Shown here one piece after another: positions 56,203-64,000 of a DNA stretch of 64,000 nucleotides. The position numbers and the translations under genes were made by a program. Under the pieces are notes generated by a model. The model had not been told where the DNA came from. It worked only from the letters and a program-made list of their open reading frames with translations, and searched no databases. Each line of letters starts with the position of its first letter. Position 1 is the first letter of the stretch. This stretch comes from Paenalicyclobacillus macrosporangiidus (GTDB lineage Bacteria > Bacillota > Bacilli > Alicyclobacillales > Alicyclobacillaceae), in the NCBI RefSeq assembly GCF_900116805.1, contig NZ_FPBV01000015.1:27319-91318 (forward strand). The letters run 5' to 3'.

Positions 56203-57649
56203 GGCTCAACGCCTCTTTACGCACAAATACGTCGTAGTCGTCGCCGTCATACACCTTCTGCCATTCAGATGACACCCGCAACAGCTCTACCAGCGGTGCA
56301 CTGTCACTGATGCATACATAGTCCACGCCTTGGGTTTGCAATTTCTGCAGTGTGCCGGCCTTCGCCAACTCAGACTCAATGAAGGTTTTCATCACCCCGT
56401 CAGCGAGATACAACTCCGTGCGCCCATCCACACTGACAGGCACACCGAGTTCCTCCAAGGTTCCACCCAGGTCGTAATCATTCCACAATCGCCAATCTGG
56501 GTGTTGCTGATGAAGCTGTTCCACCACAGCTACCGCTTCTGGATACAGTTTCGGTGCCGCGTTTGTGCGCAGGGTTCCGTGCACCGACAAACTTTCCCGT
56601 ACCACAAGCCCCGTTGTTCCAAGCGCCAGCGCGATGGCCAACGGTCTGCTCCAGGATCGTATGGGATAACTCGAAAGCCGACGGATAGATGCCTTTGGAG
56701 CCAAAAACCATGGCAAAGTGACCAGGAAGTATGAGCCGAAGCGGACAGCATGTAAGAACATCGCAAGGGTTCCCACGAACCACACGGATCTGAAAAAACT
56801 CACTGGCTCCAGCGCAGATAGTCTCGCCACTATCCCGATACCAAGCAACACCAAGGCGGCGGCGGTGTACCATTCGGTCGCCACAGGAGGTTGCCATTCA
56901 AGGATGTATTGCCACACATGAGACTGTAGCGACAGCCAGACGGAAAATGCGTACAAGTGCCAGGTCTGTGGGTTTGCCAATCCCACGAGCATCAGGACGA
57001 GGGCAGTCAACAGCAAGGGACGGGAGCGTTCCGGATGCGGCCGATGATGGATCCAGCCCCACTCAAAGGCAGGAATGAGCTCGCTGACGCCGACCCATAT
57101 CACCCATCCGATGCCAAGCACAAAGGATCCGTGTAGGTTTGCCCAAACAAGCATCCCAGGCACCAGCCAGGCGAGGTTTCGTAAACGCCCGGTCTCCCGA
57201 AACCGTTCCACCTGCAATACAAATAAGGCGAACAGCAGGTATGAGAAGGTTTCTGCGCGAATCTGGTCCCACGGTAAGGACAGGACCGCCACAACAAATG
57301 CCATGATGCGCGGATATGCTGCTTGCCGCCGTGCCAAGAGCTCCCCCAGCGTCCACCAGGTGGCGCTGGACACCAGGGCCATCATGCCAACGACCCCTCG
57401 AAACCCGAGCCAATGATTGGCCAGATACAGCAGTACCTCGAATCCCCATTCCTGTGGCGTCCATGCTTGTCCGTAGGCGGTCCAGGTCCAGTAATCCTGA
57501 CGAGGAATTTGGTGATGAGCAACGATCCACTGACCAACGAGGTTGGACCAGATGGGATCTTCGATGATATACGGTGTCTTATACCAACCCACGAATAGAG
57601 CTAAAAGAGCCGTCGCGAGGACGGCTCTTTTCTGACGCTGACTCACCAT
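56195..57649 (-). CDS. GT-C-like polytopic membrane protein (484 aa)
   Basis: About ten membrane helices from residue 8 to about 370, with acidic loop residues after the first helix (YKTPYIIEDPIWSN) and RAETFSYLLFALFVLQ. Then a soluble outward domain of about 110 residues (WRLWNDYDLGGTLEELGVPV). The topology resembles lipid-linked-sugar glycosyltransferases of the GT-C fold; substrate unknown. Codons 5-15 coincide with a perfect terminator-like hairpin (57603-57631). The start overlaps the end of the actin-like gene by 7 nt. Confidence 0.65.
   Translation of the reverse strand: MVSQRQKRAVLATALLALFVGWYKTPYIIEDPIWSNLVGQWIVAHHQIPRQDYWTWTAYGQAWTPQEWGFEVLLYLANHWLGFRGVVGMMALVSSATWWTLGELLARRQAAYPRIMAFVVAVLSLPWDQIRAETFSYLLFALFVLQVERFRETGRLRNLAWLVPGMLVWANLHGSFVLGIGWVIWVGVSELIPAFEWGWIHHRPHPERSRPLLLTALVLMLVGLANPQTWHLYAFSVWLSLQSHVWQYILEWQPPVATEWYTAAALVLLGIGIVARLSALEPVSFFRSVWFVGTLAMFLHAVRFGSYFLVTLPWFLAPKASIRRLSSYPIRSWSRPLAIALALGTTGLVVRESLSVHGTLRTNAAPKLYPEAVAVVEQLHQQHPDWRLWNDYDLGGTLEELGVPVSVDGRTELYLADGVMKTFIESELAKAGTLQKLQTQGVDYVCISDSAPLVELLRVSSEWQKVYDGDDYDVFVRKEALSHA
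57603..57631. terminator. Perfect terminator-like hairpin inside the first codons of the GT-C-like gene
   Basis: AAAAGAGCCGTC pairs with GACGGCTCTTTT around 5 nt, with T runs in both directions. On the minus strand it lies just after the actin-like gene and within codons 5-15 of the next gene, so it may cut downstream expression. Confidence 0.7.
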
Positions 57650-58986
57650 GCAGAACGTCCCTCTCGGAACCGAGCCGGAATGTCGCGTTTGGGTTGTGCA
57701 CTTCCCGCTCCCACACCTACAGGTTCGTCGTGAAGTCTTGATGTCGAATCGGTTGCGGGTTGCAGGTGCTCCACTCGGGACTCAGAACGGGGTTCAGGAG
57801 CCGATACGGCTTCCGGTTTATCCGTCGCAAGGACCGGTCTTTGCGACAGATCCTGCGACCTTTCAGAGGGAGCTTGCCCCTGCGGCTCAGGTGTGACCCG
57901 AATATCATCCGCAGTCATCTCTCGCTTCCCCACGTCCTGACTGATGGATTGCCCTGACTGCCTTGCCGACGCCTGAGTCTCAACCGTGTGGCTTCCCATA
58001 ACTGCCTGCAAACATCCCTTTGCGTTGACCCACTGAGCGTCTTTGACAAAAACCTCGTGGGGGTGAAATCCCGCGAGTGCCTCTTGGAGTATCTGCGCCC
58101 CGCCTCCGATCCAAAAGACTGCCCGCACACGGTTTCGTTTGGATCCCCAGAGGTCTGCCAACTGGGAATGTATGCTTCGTGCGAGGGACTTCTTCGCCCG
58201 GGTCACTTCTTCTTCACAACTCCACACCCGGTCACCGTAATAGATAGACCCTTGTTCCAAAACCCGGTCGGCCAAATCAGGATCCAGCATTTCTCCAGTC
58301 TCCGCCTCAAACACCCGTCGAATGACGCTCGTGAGATTCCTCGCGCCGTGAGAGAGGGTAGAGGAGAGTTCTTCATGAACCAGTATCTCCGTCCCGGACA
58401 CTTCGAGCACCACGACATCAGTGGTATCCCCGCCGATGTCGACTACGGCAAGGTAACCATCTTCGTCTGCGAACTCCTGGTACTCAGAAGCCAGAGAATA
58501 GGCAGCCACAAGACTCTGCGGATAGGTCGTTACCGACCGGATGACAAGACGTTTCCGCTGCCCGTCCACGATCTCGAGATCCTTTTGTACCCCTCGCAAT
58601 CGAGCAGCAAATTCAGCTTGGACGATGGGGTACTGAGAGTACGGAAAATCAACCACCAGATCTACCGGTTCCTCATCACGAACCAGACATCCAAGTGCCG
58701 TCCACACGAGCAGCTCGGCCGATTCACTTGCGAACCGTTCCCGACCGAACACGTATTCCGGCAGAGTACCGAACCGCTCGGCCATCTTGCCCACGTACAT
58801 ATCCCTGGTCTGATCCCCATCGTAAAAACGCACCTGCAGGACATCTTCAGACTTAGATGGACTGGCTGACAGGGAAAACACCCTGCGGCGCTGTCCTTCT
58901 GCGACAACGGAACGGAACAAGATTCGTTCCCCTGACTCAGACACGGCTTTGACATACCGATTTCCTAAATCCACTGCGATTTTCAT
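57643..58986 (-). CDS. Second actin-like ATPase (ALP) with a long tail (447 aa)
   Basis: ATG reading MKIAVDLGNRYVKAVSESGE gives phosphate loop 1; AVVDIGGDTTDVVVLEV (near 185) is phosphate loop 2 and FWIGGGAQILQEAL the adenosine motif. The actin fold covers about residues 1-330. Then comes a tail of about 100 residues rich in Gln, Ser and Pro (RSQDLSQRPVLATDKPEAVS) that ParM proteins lack. No ParR-like gene or iterons accompany it. It may therefore position a membrane complex rather than segregate DNA. A promoter motif lies upstream. Confidence 0.82.
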   Translation of the reverse strand: MKIAVDLGNRYVKAVSESGERILFRSVVAEGQRRRVFSLSASPSKSEDVLQVRFYDGDQTRDMYVGKMAERFGTLPEYVFGRERFASESAELLVWTALGCLVRDEEPVDLVVDFPYSQYPIVQAEFAARLRGVQKDLEIVDGQRKRLVIRSVTTYPQSLVAAYSLASEYQEFADEDGYLAVVDIGGDTTDVVVLEVSGTEILVHEELSSTLSHGARNLTSVIRRVFEAETGEMLDPDLADRVLEQGSIYYGDRVWSCEEEVTRAKKSLARSIHSQLADLWGSKRNRVRAVFWIGGGAQILQEALAGFHPHEVFVKDAQWVNAKGCLQAVMGSHTVETQASARQSGQSISQDVGKREMTADDIRVTPEPQGQAPSERSQDLSQRPVLATDKPEAVSAPEPRSESRVEHLQPATDSTSRLHDEPVGVGAGSAQPKRDIPARFREGRSAW

Positions 58987-59063
58987 TTCAGGTGTGCACC
59001 CCTCTCCCACGCTGTGATACATGTGAATCCAAGGGGAAGTATCGCAAAGCTGTTGGGAGAAGA

Positions 59064-59080
59064 AATGCAAAAACGGCGCG
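59064..59080 (-). promoter_or_regulatory. Direct-repeat promoter motif, site 9 (actin-like gene)
   Basis: Minus strand CGCGCC-GTTTT-TGCATT; GATACT (59038-59043) lies 20 nt downstream. The site is inside the end of the neighbouring gene at 59085, just beyond its stop. Confidence 0.6.
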
Positions 59081-59084
59081 GGTT

Positions 59085-59750
59085 TTACGCCGGCCGTGAC
59101 ACGAGCTCGCGATTGGTCCATATAAACACCGACCACGACTTACCTGGGTACAACAGGCGTTGCCCGAAACGGATAGGGAAAGCCCCATTGTACACTTCTT
59201 TTAACAGGTGTTTTACCGCTCGATAGCCCACCCTGCCAAAGGCGTCTGTGTAGGTCACACCAGTTATGGCAAATGGCCGGCCGGCTGCCAGGCATTGATG
59301 GGTGATTATTTCGGCATCCTGTCGTGTCCTGCGTACGATCTCCTTTTGATCATGGAGAAGTTCCTTTACTTTTCGAGGCGATACATGCACCTCGTAGAGA
59401 TCCCCCGCCAGTTCAATCCCGGTAGCTCGGTGTATTCGAGAACGCAATGCCGGGTGCAATGGGCAGACCACTAGCAAGGATAGGGTACGGTGATTCATGG
59501 CCCAGGTCCAAATTGTTTGCAAGATCATTGTCATCATGATGACAACGGCTATACTGAGGAGAATGCTCGTCCGAACGGACGCAGGCGCATACAAGCAAGT
59601 GGCTGTGATAATAAACGTCCCGACCGCGAGCACCAGTTTCCCACGTCCACGTAGAAGCAACCACTGTAAAGAAGCCATAACATCGTAGATAGGGCTATAG
59701 ACACTGAACAACAATGACAACCAGCGGATAAGCTTGTCCAAAGAAATCAT
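59085..59750 (-). CDS. Membrane protein at the end of the Tad operon (221 aa)
   Basis: Two helices (GKLVLAVGTFIITATCLYAP and SILLSIAVVIMMTMILQTIW) and a cytoplasmic domain of about 130 residues (LLVVCPLHPALRSRIHRATG, FAITGVTYTDAFGRVGYRAV). The ATG overlaps the TadE/G-like stop (ATGA) with GGAGG at the same place. No family recognised; probably pilus-related by position. Confidence 0.6.
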   Translation of the reverse strand: MISLDKLIRWLSLLFSVYSPIYDVMASLQWLLLRGRGKLVLAVGTFIITATCLYAPASVRTSILLSIAVVIMMTMILQTIWTWAMNHRTLSLLVVCPLHPALRSRIHRATGIELAGDLYEVHVSPRKVKELLHDQKEIVRRTRQDAEIITHQCLAAGRPFAITGVTYTDAFGRVGYRAVKHLLKEVYNGAFPIRFGQRLLYPGKSWSVFIWTNRELVSRPA

Positions 59751-60292
59751 CCTCCCACGTCTACAGATTGTCCCTGCATACTTGCCACCGGAGCCTCTGT
59801 CCAGATGATGGGCTGATCTGATAAGGAAGCATGCTCAAATAAGTTGCTCAAGATATTCAAAGCCGCGTATATACCCTTTGGCGTATAGGACACCGTGACT
59901 GTGTATTGCGCATGAGCTGGAGATGGATACGAGACCTGCGCGCTAACCACCTGCACGACATTGTTCAAACCGGCTCTTTGTTCTTCATCGGCGAAAACCT
60001 GATTTGCTATGGCTGTAGCAGCCTCAATGTTCACGTCCGGCTCGAAACCGACCCCGTTTGGGGCTGTGACAACACTGTACTGCGCTTGGGTAGCCGCGCT
60101 AACGGCAGCCGCTTTTGCGGCCGCGTACACCACTCTGTGGGTGTGGATCAGCTCGAAAGTGTCCACGGCAAACCAGATGGTGAGCAGCGTCATTGGTATG
60201 GAGAACATGACGTACAACACCGTGTCTTCCAGGTCCCCGCGAAATCTGCGCTTAATAGGCTTCGGCTGTGAACGGAACCAGTGTGCCGTCAC
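59747..60292 (-). CDS. TadE/TadG-like minor pilin (181 aa)
   Basis: GTG start overlapping the previous gene by 41 nt. Basic cytoplasmic lead, one helix (VLYVMFSIPMTLLTIWFAVD), then an outward part with the alanine-rich helix typical of pseudopilins (VVYAAAKAAAVSAATQAQYS) and beta strands VQVVSAQVSYPSPAHAQYTV. Fits TadE/TadG-type minor subunits of Flp pili; no aspartyl-endopeptidase-type cleavage Glu is obvious. Confidence 0.62.
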   Translation of the reverse strand: MTAHWFRSQPKPIKRRFRGDLEDTVLYVMFSIPMTLLTIWFAVDTFELIHTHRVVYAAAKAAAVSAATQAQYSVVTAPNGVGFEPDVNIEAATAIANQVFADEEQRAGLNNVVQVVSAQVSYPSPAHAQYTVTVSYTPKGIYAALNILSNLFEHASLSDQPIIWTEAPVASMQGQSVDVGG

Positions 60293-61559
60293 TTAGCCTC
60301 ACCACCCCAGTAATGTCGTTGGCGCTGGCTGCCTGCACTTGTACCTCGTTCGCGGAAATCTGTGTTTGATTGGACAGCCCGGTTCCCGACACCACGCAAT
60401 TGGTTAGATCAGGTCCGAAAATGTCGATGTATTGTCCTCCATCGGAGGTTGGGTACATCACAGCCGTTAACTCCTGGCTGCCACCTGTCCAGGTGACGCT
60501 GAGGCTGTCACTTACTGCCAAAGCCTTATCGATTTGACCTTGAGGACCATAGTAGGCGACGTAGCTGTGAGACCCTGGGGTACCACTGTTGACTAGATAA
60601 GTTACGGTGTCCCCGGACCCTGACCAAATGAGATACTGGCCCGTAGTGGTATCGTAGATGCCCACACCATTGGTACCATCTCCAGGAACGGAACTGCTGG
60701 CCGTCCACGTAACTGGGGTGTGAACGGGCACCGTCGCGGAGCCGTATTGCAATCCGCTTCCGTTTTTCCATCCCAGTGTCACACTGTACTGAGTGTCTCC
60801 AGACGGGTTGGCGACGAAATAGTATGTCGTGGATCCGTTGGCCGTGTTCACGGTGATCCGGCATTCGTCTCCAGGCCGAATCACCTCGGTACCTCGGCCA
60901 AAGTTCTCGATGCCTGTTATGGTGATTTCATTATCCTTCCAGTCTCCGTAGGTTATCGCGAGTCCACTGGTATCCGATCCCGCTTGCCACCCCTGTGTGG
61001 TGTCCTCAAAAGTGAGGAAGTCTCCTGTTGTGGTCCCAGGAACACCATTGGGCGGAGCACCGAATCCGTAACCTTGGATATACATAGCCAATTTCTGACC
61101 AGATATCTGCAGAGTGGTCTTCACCACACCGATTTTGTCCGGGGGCGTATCCGTTAAAACGGCTTGCAAACCGTTATGCAGGTAATCCAGGGCTTGAGTG
61201 CCTCCACGAGTAATCGGCATGGTGAGATCAAGACCGAATATCCTTTGAATCGGAGCGAGAATCGGCATGTGATATGTGACCGTCACGTTTACCTCTTGGT
61301 CTTGTTGCGCCTTTCTAACCGTGACATCCGTATTGGCGTCAAAACGTCCTCCGACAACAGGCAAAGCCGCTTGAATGTTTTGTGTTACAGCGGTTTTCAC
61401 TGCATCCGTGTCGCTTGAAACAGCCGCTGCCGACAATCCTGCATCCACGGCCGCCTGCACCACGTCGGCCGTGTGCTCGAACATCAGAAAAAACACAACT
61501 GCATCCAGGCCCAATAAGGACACGACCATCCAAAATAGCCGGGTGATGAGGGTGGTCAT
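60252..61559 (-). CDS. TadE-like protein with an Ig-like extracellular region (435 aa)
   Basis: ATG with AAGGGGGG 8 nt upstream. N-terminal helix (RLFWMVVSLLGLDAVVFFLM), Ala-rich pseudopilin-like helix, then VNVTVTYHMPILAPIQRIFG as in TadE proteins. From about 180 a beta-rich region with GIYDTTTGQYLIWSGSGDTV and SDSLSVTWTGG copies the repeat style of the giant surface protein (TTGQ, SVTW). The two proteins may share an adhesive module, possibly at the pilus tip. Confidence 0.68.
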   Translation of the reverse strand: MTTLITRLFWMVVSLLGLDAVVFFLMFEHTADVVQAAVDAGLSAAAVSSDTDAVKTAVTQNIQAALPVVGGRFDANTDVTVRKAQQDQEVNVTVTYHMPILAPIQRIFGLDLTMPITRGGTQALDYLHNGLQAVLTDTPPDKIGVVKTTLQISGQKLAMYIQGYGFGAPPNGVPGTTTGDFLTFEDTTQGWQAGSDTSGLAITYGDWKDNEITITGIENFGRGTEVIRPGDECRITVNTANGSTTYYFVANPSGDTQYSVTLGWKNGSGLQYGSATVPVHTPVTWTASSSVPGDGTNGVGIYDTTTGQYLIWSGSGDTVTYLVNSGTPGSHSYVAYYGPQGQIDKALAVSDSLSVTWTGGSQELTAVMYPTSDGGQYIDIFGPDLTNCVVSGTGLSNQTQISANEVQVQAASANDITGVVRLSDGTLVPFTAEAY

Positions 61560-61588
61560 CGCCGTACCCCCCTTCTCGCAAACGGTGA

Positions 61589-62014
61589 TTACTGGCTGTA
61601 CGGAACCCACTGTTCTGCCGCGCTGTTGACCGTTACGGTGATGCTGTCTGCCACCGTAAGGGTCGGACCAGCCCAGCCTATCATCTCGGTGATGGCTCCA
61701 AACACCGGTACCTGATAGGTCACGGATACCCTTTGTTGTCCTTGGCCGAGATCCATCACTTGCACGTTTTGGTTGGCGTCGAAGAGGACCATACCGCCCA
61801 GTTCTGTCGGCAGTTGACTCTGAATCACACGCTGGGCTTTCGCGGTGACCTCAGAAGCAGAGGATCCGGTCTGAGCCACTTGCGCAGCCTGAAAACACGC
61901 GGTATCCACAACGGATACCGCGTGCGCCAACGGCAGGCCGATCACAAAAACCAGTACGATCAGCACGCACCAGAACCCTAAGGTCCACATCTTGGTCACG
62001 AATTCCTCGTCCAT
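61589..62014 (-). CDS. TadE-like pseudopilin (141 aa)
   Basis: One N-terminal helix (MWTLGFWCVLIVLVFVIGLP), then an Ala/Gln helix (TACFQAAQVAQTGSSASEVT) and beta strands ending RVSVTYQVPVFGAITEMIGW, shared with the 435-residue protein (VTYHMPILAPIQRIFG). Minor pilin role inferred from fold and operon. Confidence 0.65.
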   Translation of the reverse strand: MDEEFVTKMWTLGFWCVLIVLVFVIGLPLAHAVSVVDTACFQAAQVAQTGSSASEVTAKAQRVIQSQLPTELGGMVLFDANQNVQVMDLGQGQQRVSVTYQVPVFGAITEMIGWAGPTLTVADSITVTVNSAAEQWVPYSQ

Positions 62015-62026
62015 ATGCCCGACAAC

Positions 62027-62248
62027 TCAATAGTTGAAATTGTAGTTTTGGGACACGGTGTTCAAACTCGATCCTACGTGGTCCTTGACCAAAGCAATCG
62101 CCTGCGGTCCGAACACCATGATGACTCCCACGATCACTGCGACAAAAATCCAGCCGCGGCCGGTGATTTCCTCCAGACTAGCGCGGACTGACATGCCGCG
62201 CAGAAAGCACCGAAACTTCAACCGGTCGAAGAACCTGACCTGTGGCAC
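62027..62248 (-). CDS. Flp-type pilin, copy 2 (73 aa)
   Basis: GTG with AAAGGAG 10 nt upstream. A basic lead (FFDRLKFRCFLRGMSVRA), SLEEITGRG, then one helix (WIFVAVIVGVIMVFGPQAIA) and a short polar tail ending NTVSQNYNFNY. Parallel in layout to the 63-residue protein next to it (EE before the helix, NTVSxxY at the end), so the pair are paralogous pilins or pilin-like subunits. Confidence 0.65.
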   Translation of the reverse strand: MPQVRFFDRLKFRCFLRGMSVRASLEEITGRGWIFVAVIVGVIMVFGPQAIALVKDHVGSSLNTVSQNYNFNY

Positions 62249-62267
62249 ACTAGGCCAACTCCTTTCG

Positions 62268-62459
62268 CTACGGACTTTGGTACTGCGACGAAACAGTGTT
62301 GGTCTCTGAACCCAGAGCATTCCGCACCGCATGGATGGTTGGGGGGCCCAACACCAACAACACTGTCACGATCGAGACCAGAAACCACCAAGATTTCGCT
62401 GGAATCTCTTCGAACGATCCCCGAACGTGACGCCGCTGTCTATAGTTGGACGGCCGCAT
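62268..62459 (-). CDS. Flp-type pilin, copy 1 (63 aa)
   Basis: Short basic lead ending HVRG, SFEEIPAKSW, one helix (WFLVSIVTVLLVLGPPTIHA) and the tail GSETNTVSSQYQSP. The Gly followed by a Glu-containing segment and a single helix is the Flp pilin plan. The ATG overlaps the tadC stop. Probably the main structural subunit, by position directly after tadC. Confidence 0.65.
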   Translation of the reverse strand: MRPSNYRQRRHVRGSFEEIPAKSWWFLVSIVTVLLVLGPPTIHAVRNALGSETNTVSSQYQSP

Positions 62460-63255
62460 TGCGAATCATCCCCCACACGAACAACCCTACGTCCAGGATG
62501 AGCGGGGTGACAAAGAACATCAGGAACTTCATGTATACCCCCATCTTCGCTTGGCGCTGCTTTGATCCCAAGCGAAGGGCCTCCTGATGATTCAGCTCTT
62601 CAATCACGTGATTCAGACTCTCGGAGATCTTCGAACCGTATTTGGTTTGCATCAGCGCCTTGGCTACCACCTCCAGGTCTTCACTGGGTGACTGCTGTGC
62701 GGCTACCTGCATCGCCTCCTCGAAAGTCATTTGACTCATCAATGCCCGTGTATCTCGGAGAATACGGCGCAAGTGACCTCGGAGATAAGTTTCCACCAGG
62801 CGCAAGGCCTGCTGGTAACTCACGCCCGCCTTGACATAGACCTGGAGCAAAAGAATAAACAGTCTCATTTCCGTGGCCACACTTTTGGCCACAGTCCTTG
62901 CTTTTGCACGAACCTCCAACACGGGGTAGACAAATGCAATGGCACCCAGGATTAACGCAAGATACCAATTGTCCGCGAGCAAACGAACAATCGCGGTCGC
63001 CGTAAGTCCAAGCAACCACTGCTGTCGTTCCAGGGTGGCGGGTGTGCGCTTGGAGCCCGCCTGTCTCAGCCAGCGTTCATAGGCGGGGTGCATCCGGGCC
63101 AGGGGCGATTTAAACGGTCGGTCCCTGGCCCTGCCGCGGGTTTGAAATGCCTCGCGGGTTTTTCGCTGCATGCGCTGCCGTTGCCGTTCGTTCCCCCACA
63201 GCCACGACAAGCCGGCAATGAAAATGAGAACTCCAACCAGAACCGCGGCCCGCAT
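62440..63255 (-). CDS. tadC: TadC-like type II secretion F-domain protein
   Basis: 271 residues; ATG with GGAGGAG 5 nt upstream. N-terminal helix, basic stretch, one or two helices, then the T2SSF domain (about 125-245: KSVATEMRLFILLLQVYVKA, GVSYQQALRLVETYLRGHLR, MTFEEAMQVAAQQSPSEDLE) and a final helix (FLMFFVTPLILDVGLFVWGM). Platform protein in the membrane that works with the CpaF/TadA ATPase to assemble Flp pili. Confidence 0.82.
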   Translation of the reverse strand: MRAAVLVGVLIFIAGLSWLWGNERQRQRMQRKTREAFQTRGRARDRPFKSPLARMHPAYERWLRQAGSKRTPATLERQQWLLGLTATAIVRLLADNWYLALILGAIAFVYPVLEVRAKARTVAKSVATEMRLFILLLQVYVKAGVSYQQALRLVETYLRGHLRRILRDTRALMSQMTFEEAMQVAAQQSPSEDLEVVAKALMQTKYGSKISESLNHVIEELNHQEALRLGSKQRQAKMGVYMKFLMFFVTPLILDVGLFVWGMIRNAAVQL

Positions 63256-63331
63256 GCCATCTCCTCCTTCCAGGCGTGATATTTGATAAATCCATCCCTC
63301 TTACCATGCTTCCACACGTTTCGAGGCATAA

Positions 63332-63349
63332 AATGCAGAAACGATGCAA
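63332..63349 (-). promoter_or_regulatory. Direct-repeat promoter motif, site 10 (tadC operon)
   Basis: Minus strand TGCATC-GTTTC-TGCATT, 77 nt before the tadC ATG. It separates tadB from tadC, implying that tadC and the pilin genes have their own promoter. Confidence 0.6.
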
Positions 63350-63365
63350 TCTGGGTCGGGAACAC

Positions 63366-63876
63366 TTACTCGAGATTGGTGGTCTTGGCAACTTGCGAGA
63401 CCCCGGTGAAGTACGAGATCAGTGTTATAACCAATCCGAACTGCATAGCCCCATGGATGTGGAGCGGTCGGTACCCCACCGTGGCCACGACTAAAATGGC
63501 GAGGAACAGTCCAATTGCGATGATTCGGTACATGGATATCTCTGAGAAAATAGCGTTTTGAGTCTGAATCTTGACAGCCAATGCCTCGCGGATGTCCCTC
63601 CAGAGCTCGGTCAAACTCGCGTTGTAACGCTGTCCTTCATAGGTGAGCACCGCCAAGGTCTCGAATTCCCGAATACCTAATTCCTGAGCCCGAAGGATCA
63701 TAGCCTTAGCAACATTGATGTTTCCAGGCGCCCTTCCCAATTCGTTGATGTATTGGAACTCGCGGCGTATCAGTGGCGACGTGGCCTCACGTTCGATCTC
63801 TGCGCACGCGTCCTCGATGGTGGCGGAATGCAGCACGTGGATGCCTGGATTAACGACATCCGTCAACAGGCGGGTA
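63366..63876 (-). pseudogene. tadB: TadB-like platform protein, 5' end lost at an insertion-sequence junction
   Basis: About 168 residues remain: the T2SSF domain (HVLHSATIEDACAEIEREAT, GNINVAKAMILRAQELGIRE, LTYEGQRYNASLTELWRDIR) and two C-terminal helices (IIAIGLFLAILVVATVGYRP, FGLVITLISYFTGV). TadB proteins normally have two more helices at the N-terminus. Coding stops at the CGCCTG next to foreign-looking sequence, with an in-frame stop five codons further on, so the gene is truncated. A TTG at 63866 could start a short product. Confidence 0.65.
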
Positions 63877-64000
63877 GTGTCCCGTCAAGTGGTGTAATTT
63901 CACCGTTTGTGTCTAATGTGTGACATCCATGGCTTTGTTCCGTCGCGGGAGTATATCGACCTTCGTCGCTCCGTCAAGGGGTGCTGCGCTCGTCCGGTCG
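63873..64000. mobile_element. Probable end of an insertion sequence (runs off the window)
   Basis: The sequence changes abruptly at GGGTAGTGTCCCGTCAAGTG, which reads like an IS terminal repeat. No transposase domain is visible in the 125 bp present, so the family is not assigned. The evidence is the interrupted tadB frame plus the terminal-repeat-like start. Confidence 0.45.

Overview
The window looks like part of a large conjugative-type plasmid or other accessory replicon from a Gram-positive, Firmicutes-like host. The evidence is strong AAAGGAGG-type Shine-Dalgarno sites, frequent GTG and TTG starts, a Bacillus-type holin-like type I toxin, and a secreted protein with repeats of the kind common in Alicyclobacillus-like bacteria. 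An acidophilic or thermophilic Alicyclobacillaceae-type host is my inference. There are no rRNA or tRNA genes and no core metabolic genes. Nearly all genes lie on the minus strand in long, tightly coupled operons with GTGA or ATGA stop/start overlaps.

Layout: 0-8.1 kb, a type IV secretion operon: VirB2-like pilin candidates, a PrgI-like protein, a TraC-like domain protein, VirB4, a VirB6/TrbL-like channel protein, a soluble protein and a lytic transglycosylase. It runs into a CpaE/TadZ-like gene cut by the window edge. 8.2-11.7 kb, a 3D-domain wall protein, a DUF4406 protein and small unknowns with a duplicated gene junction. 11.9-15.6 kb, plasmid maintenance: a replication-relaxation-like protein, a RusA-like protein and parM/parR with six 10-bp iterons. 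15.7-24.9 kb, an EAL phosphodiesterase, a 1955-residue Ig-repeat surface protein, a type I toxin/antitoxin and secreted proteins. 25.4-33.6 kb, an AbrB/RelE pair, a membrane AAA ATPase, a plus-strand small RNA, a tyrosine recombinase, a decayed CRISPR array without cas genes, VapBC and a degenerate LAGLIDADG protein.

33.6-53.8 kb is one long minus-strand cluster. It has a ThiF/E1-like enzyme, a ubiquitin-like domain fused to a JAMM protease, a PRTRC-B-like protein, a SNF2 helicase, an adenine methyltransferase, a MoxR ATPase with a vWA partner, a DNA sliding clamp, an SbcC-like ATPase, SSB, a Gp3-type recombination factor and a CHC2 zinc protein. Most long junctions in it carry GC-rich hairpins that can fold in mutually exclusive ways. 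53.9-54.4 kb holds an apparently new structured RNA. 54.5-59.0 kb has an S1-domain protein, membrane proteins and a second actin-like ATPase. 59.1-63.9 kb is a Tad/Flp pilus operon whose tadB-like gene is broken by a probable insertion-sequence end.

Ten intergenic sites share a direct-repeat motif, TGCRYC-N5-TGCRYY. They precede the T4SS, Tad, EAL, Ig-repeat, S1, actin-like and other operons. At five of them a G-A-rich hexamer lies 20-21 nt downstream. This suggests that a single regulator or sigma factor ties the secretion, pilus, surface and segregation functions together.
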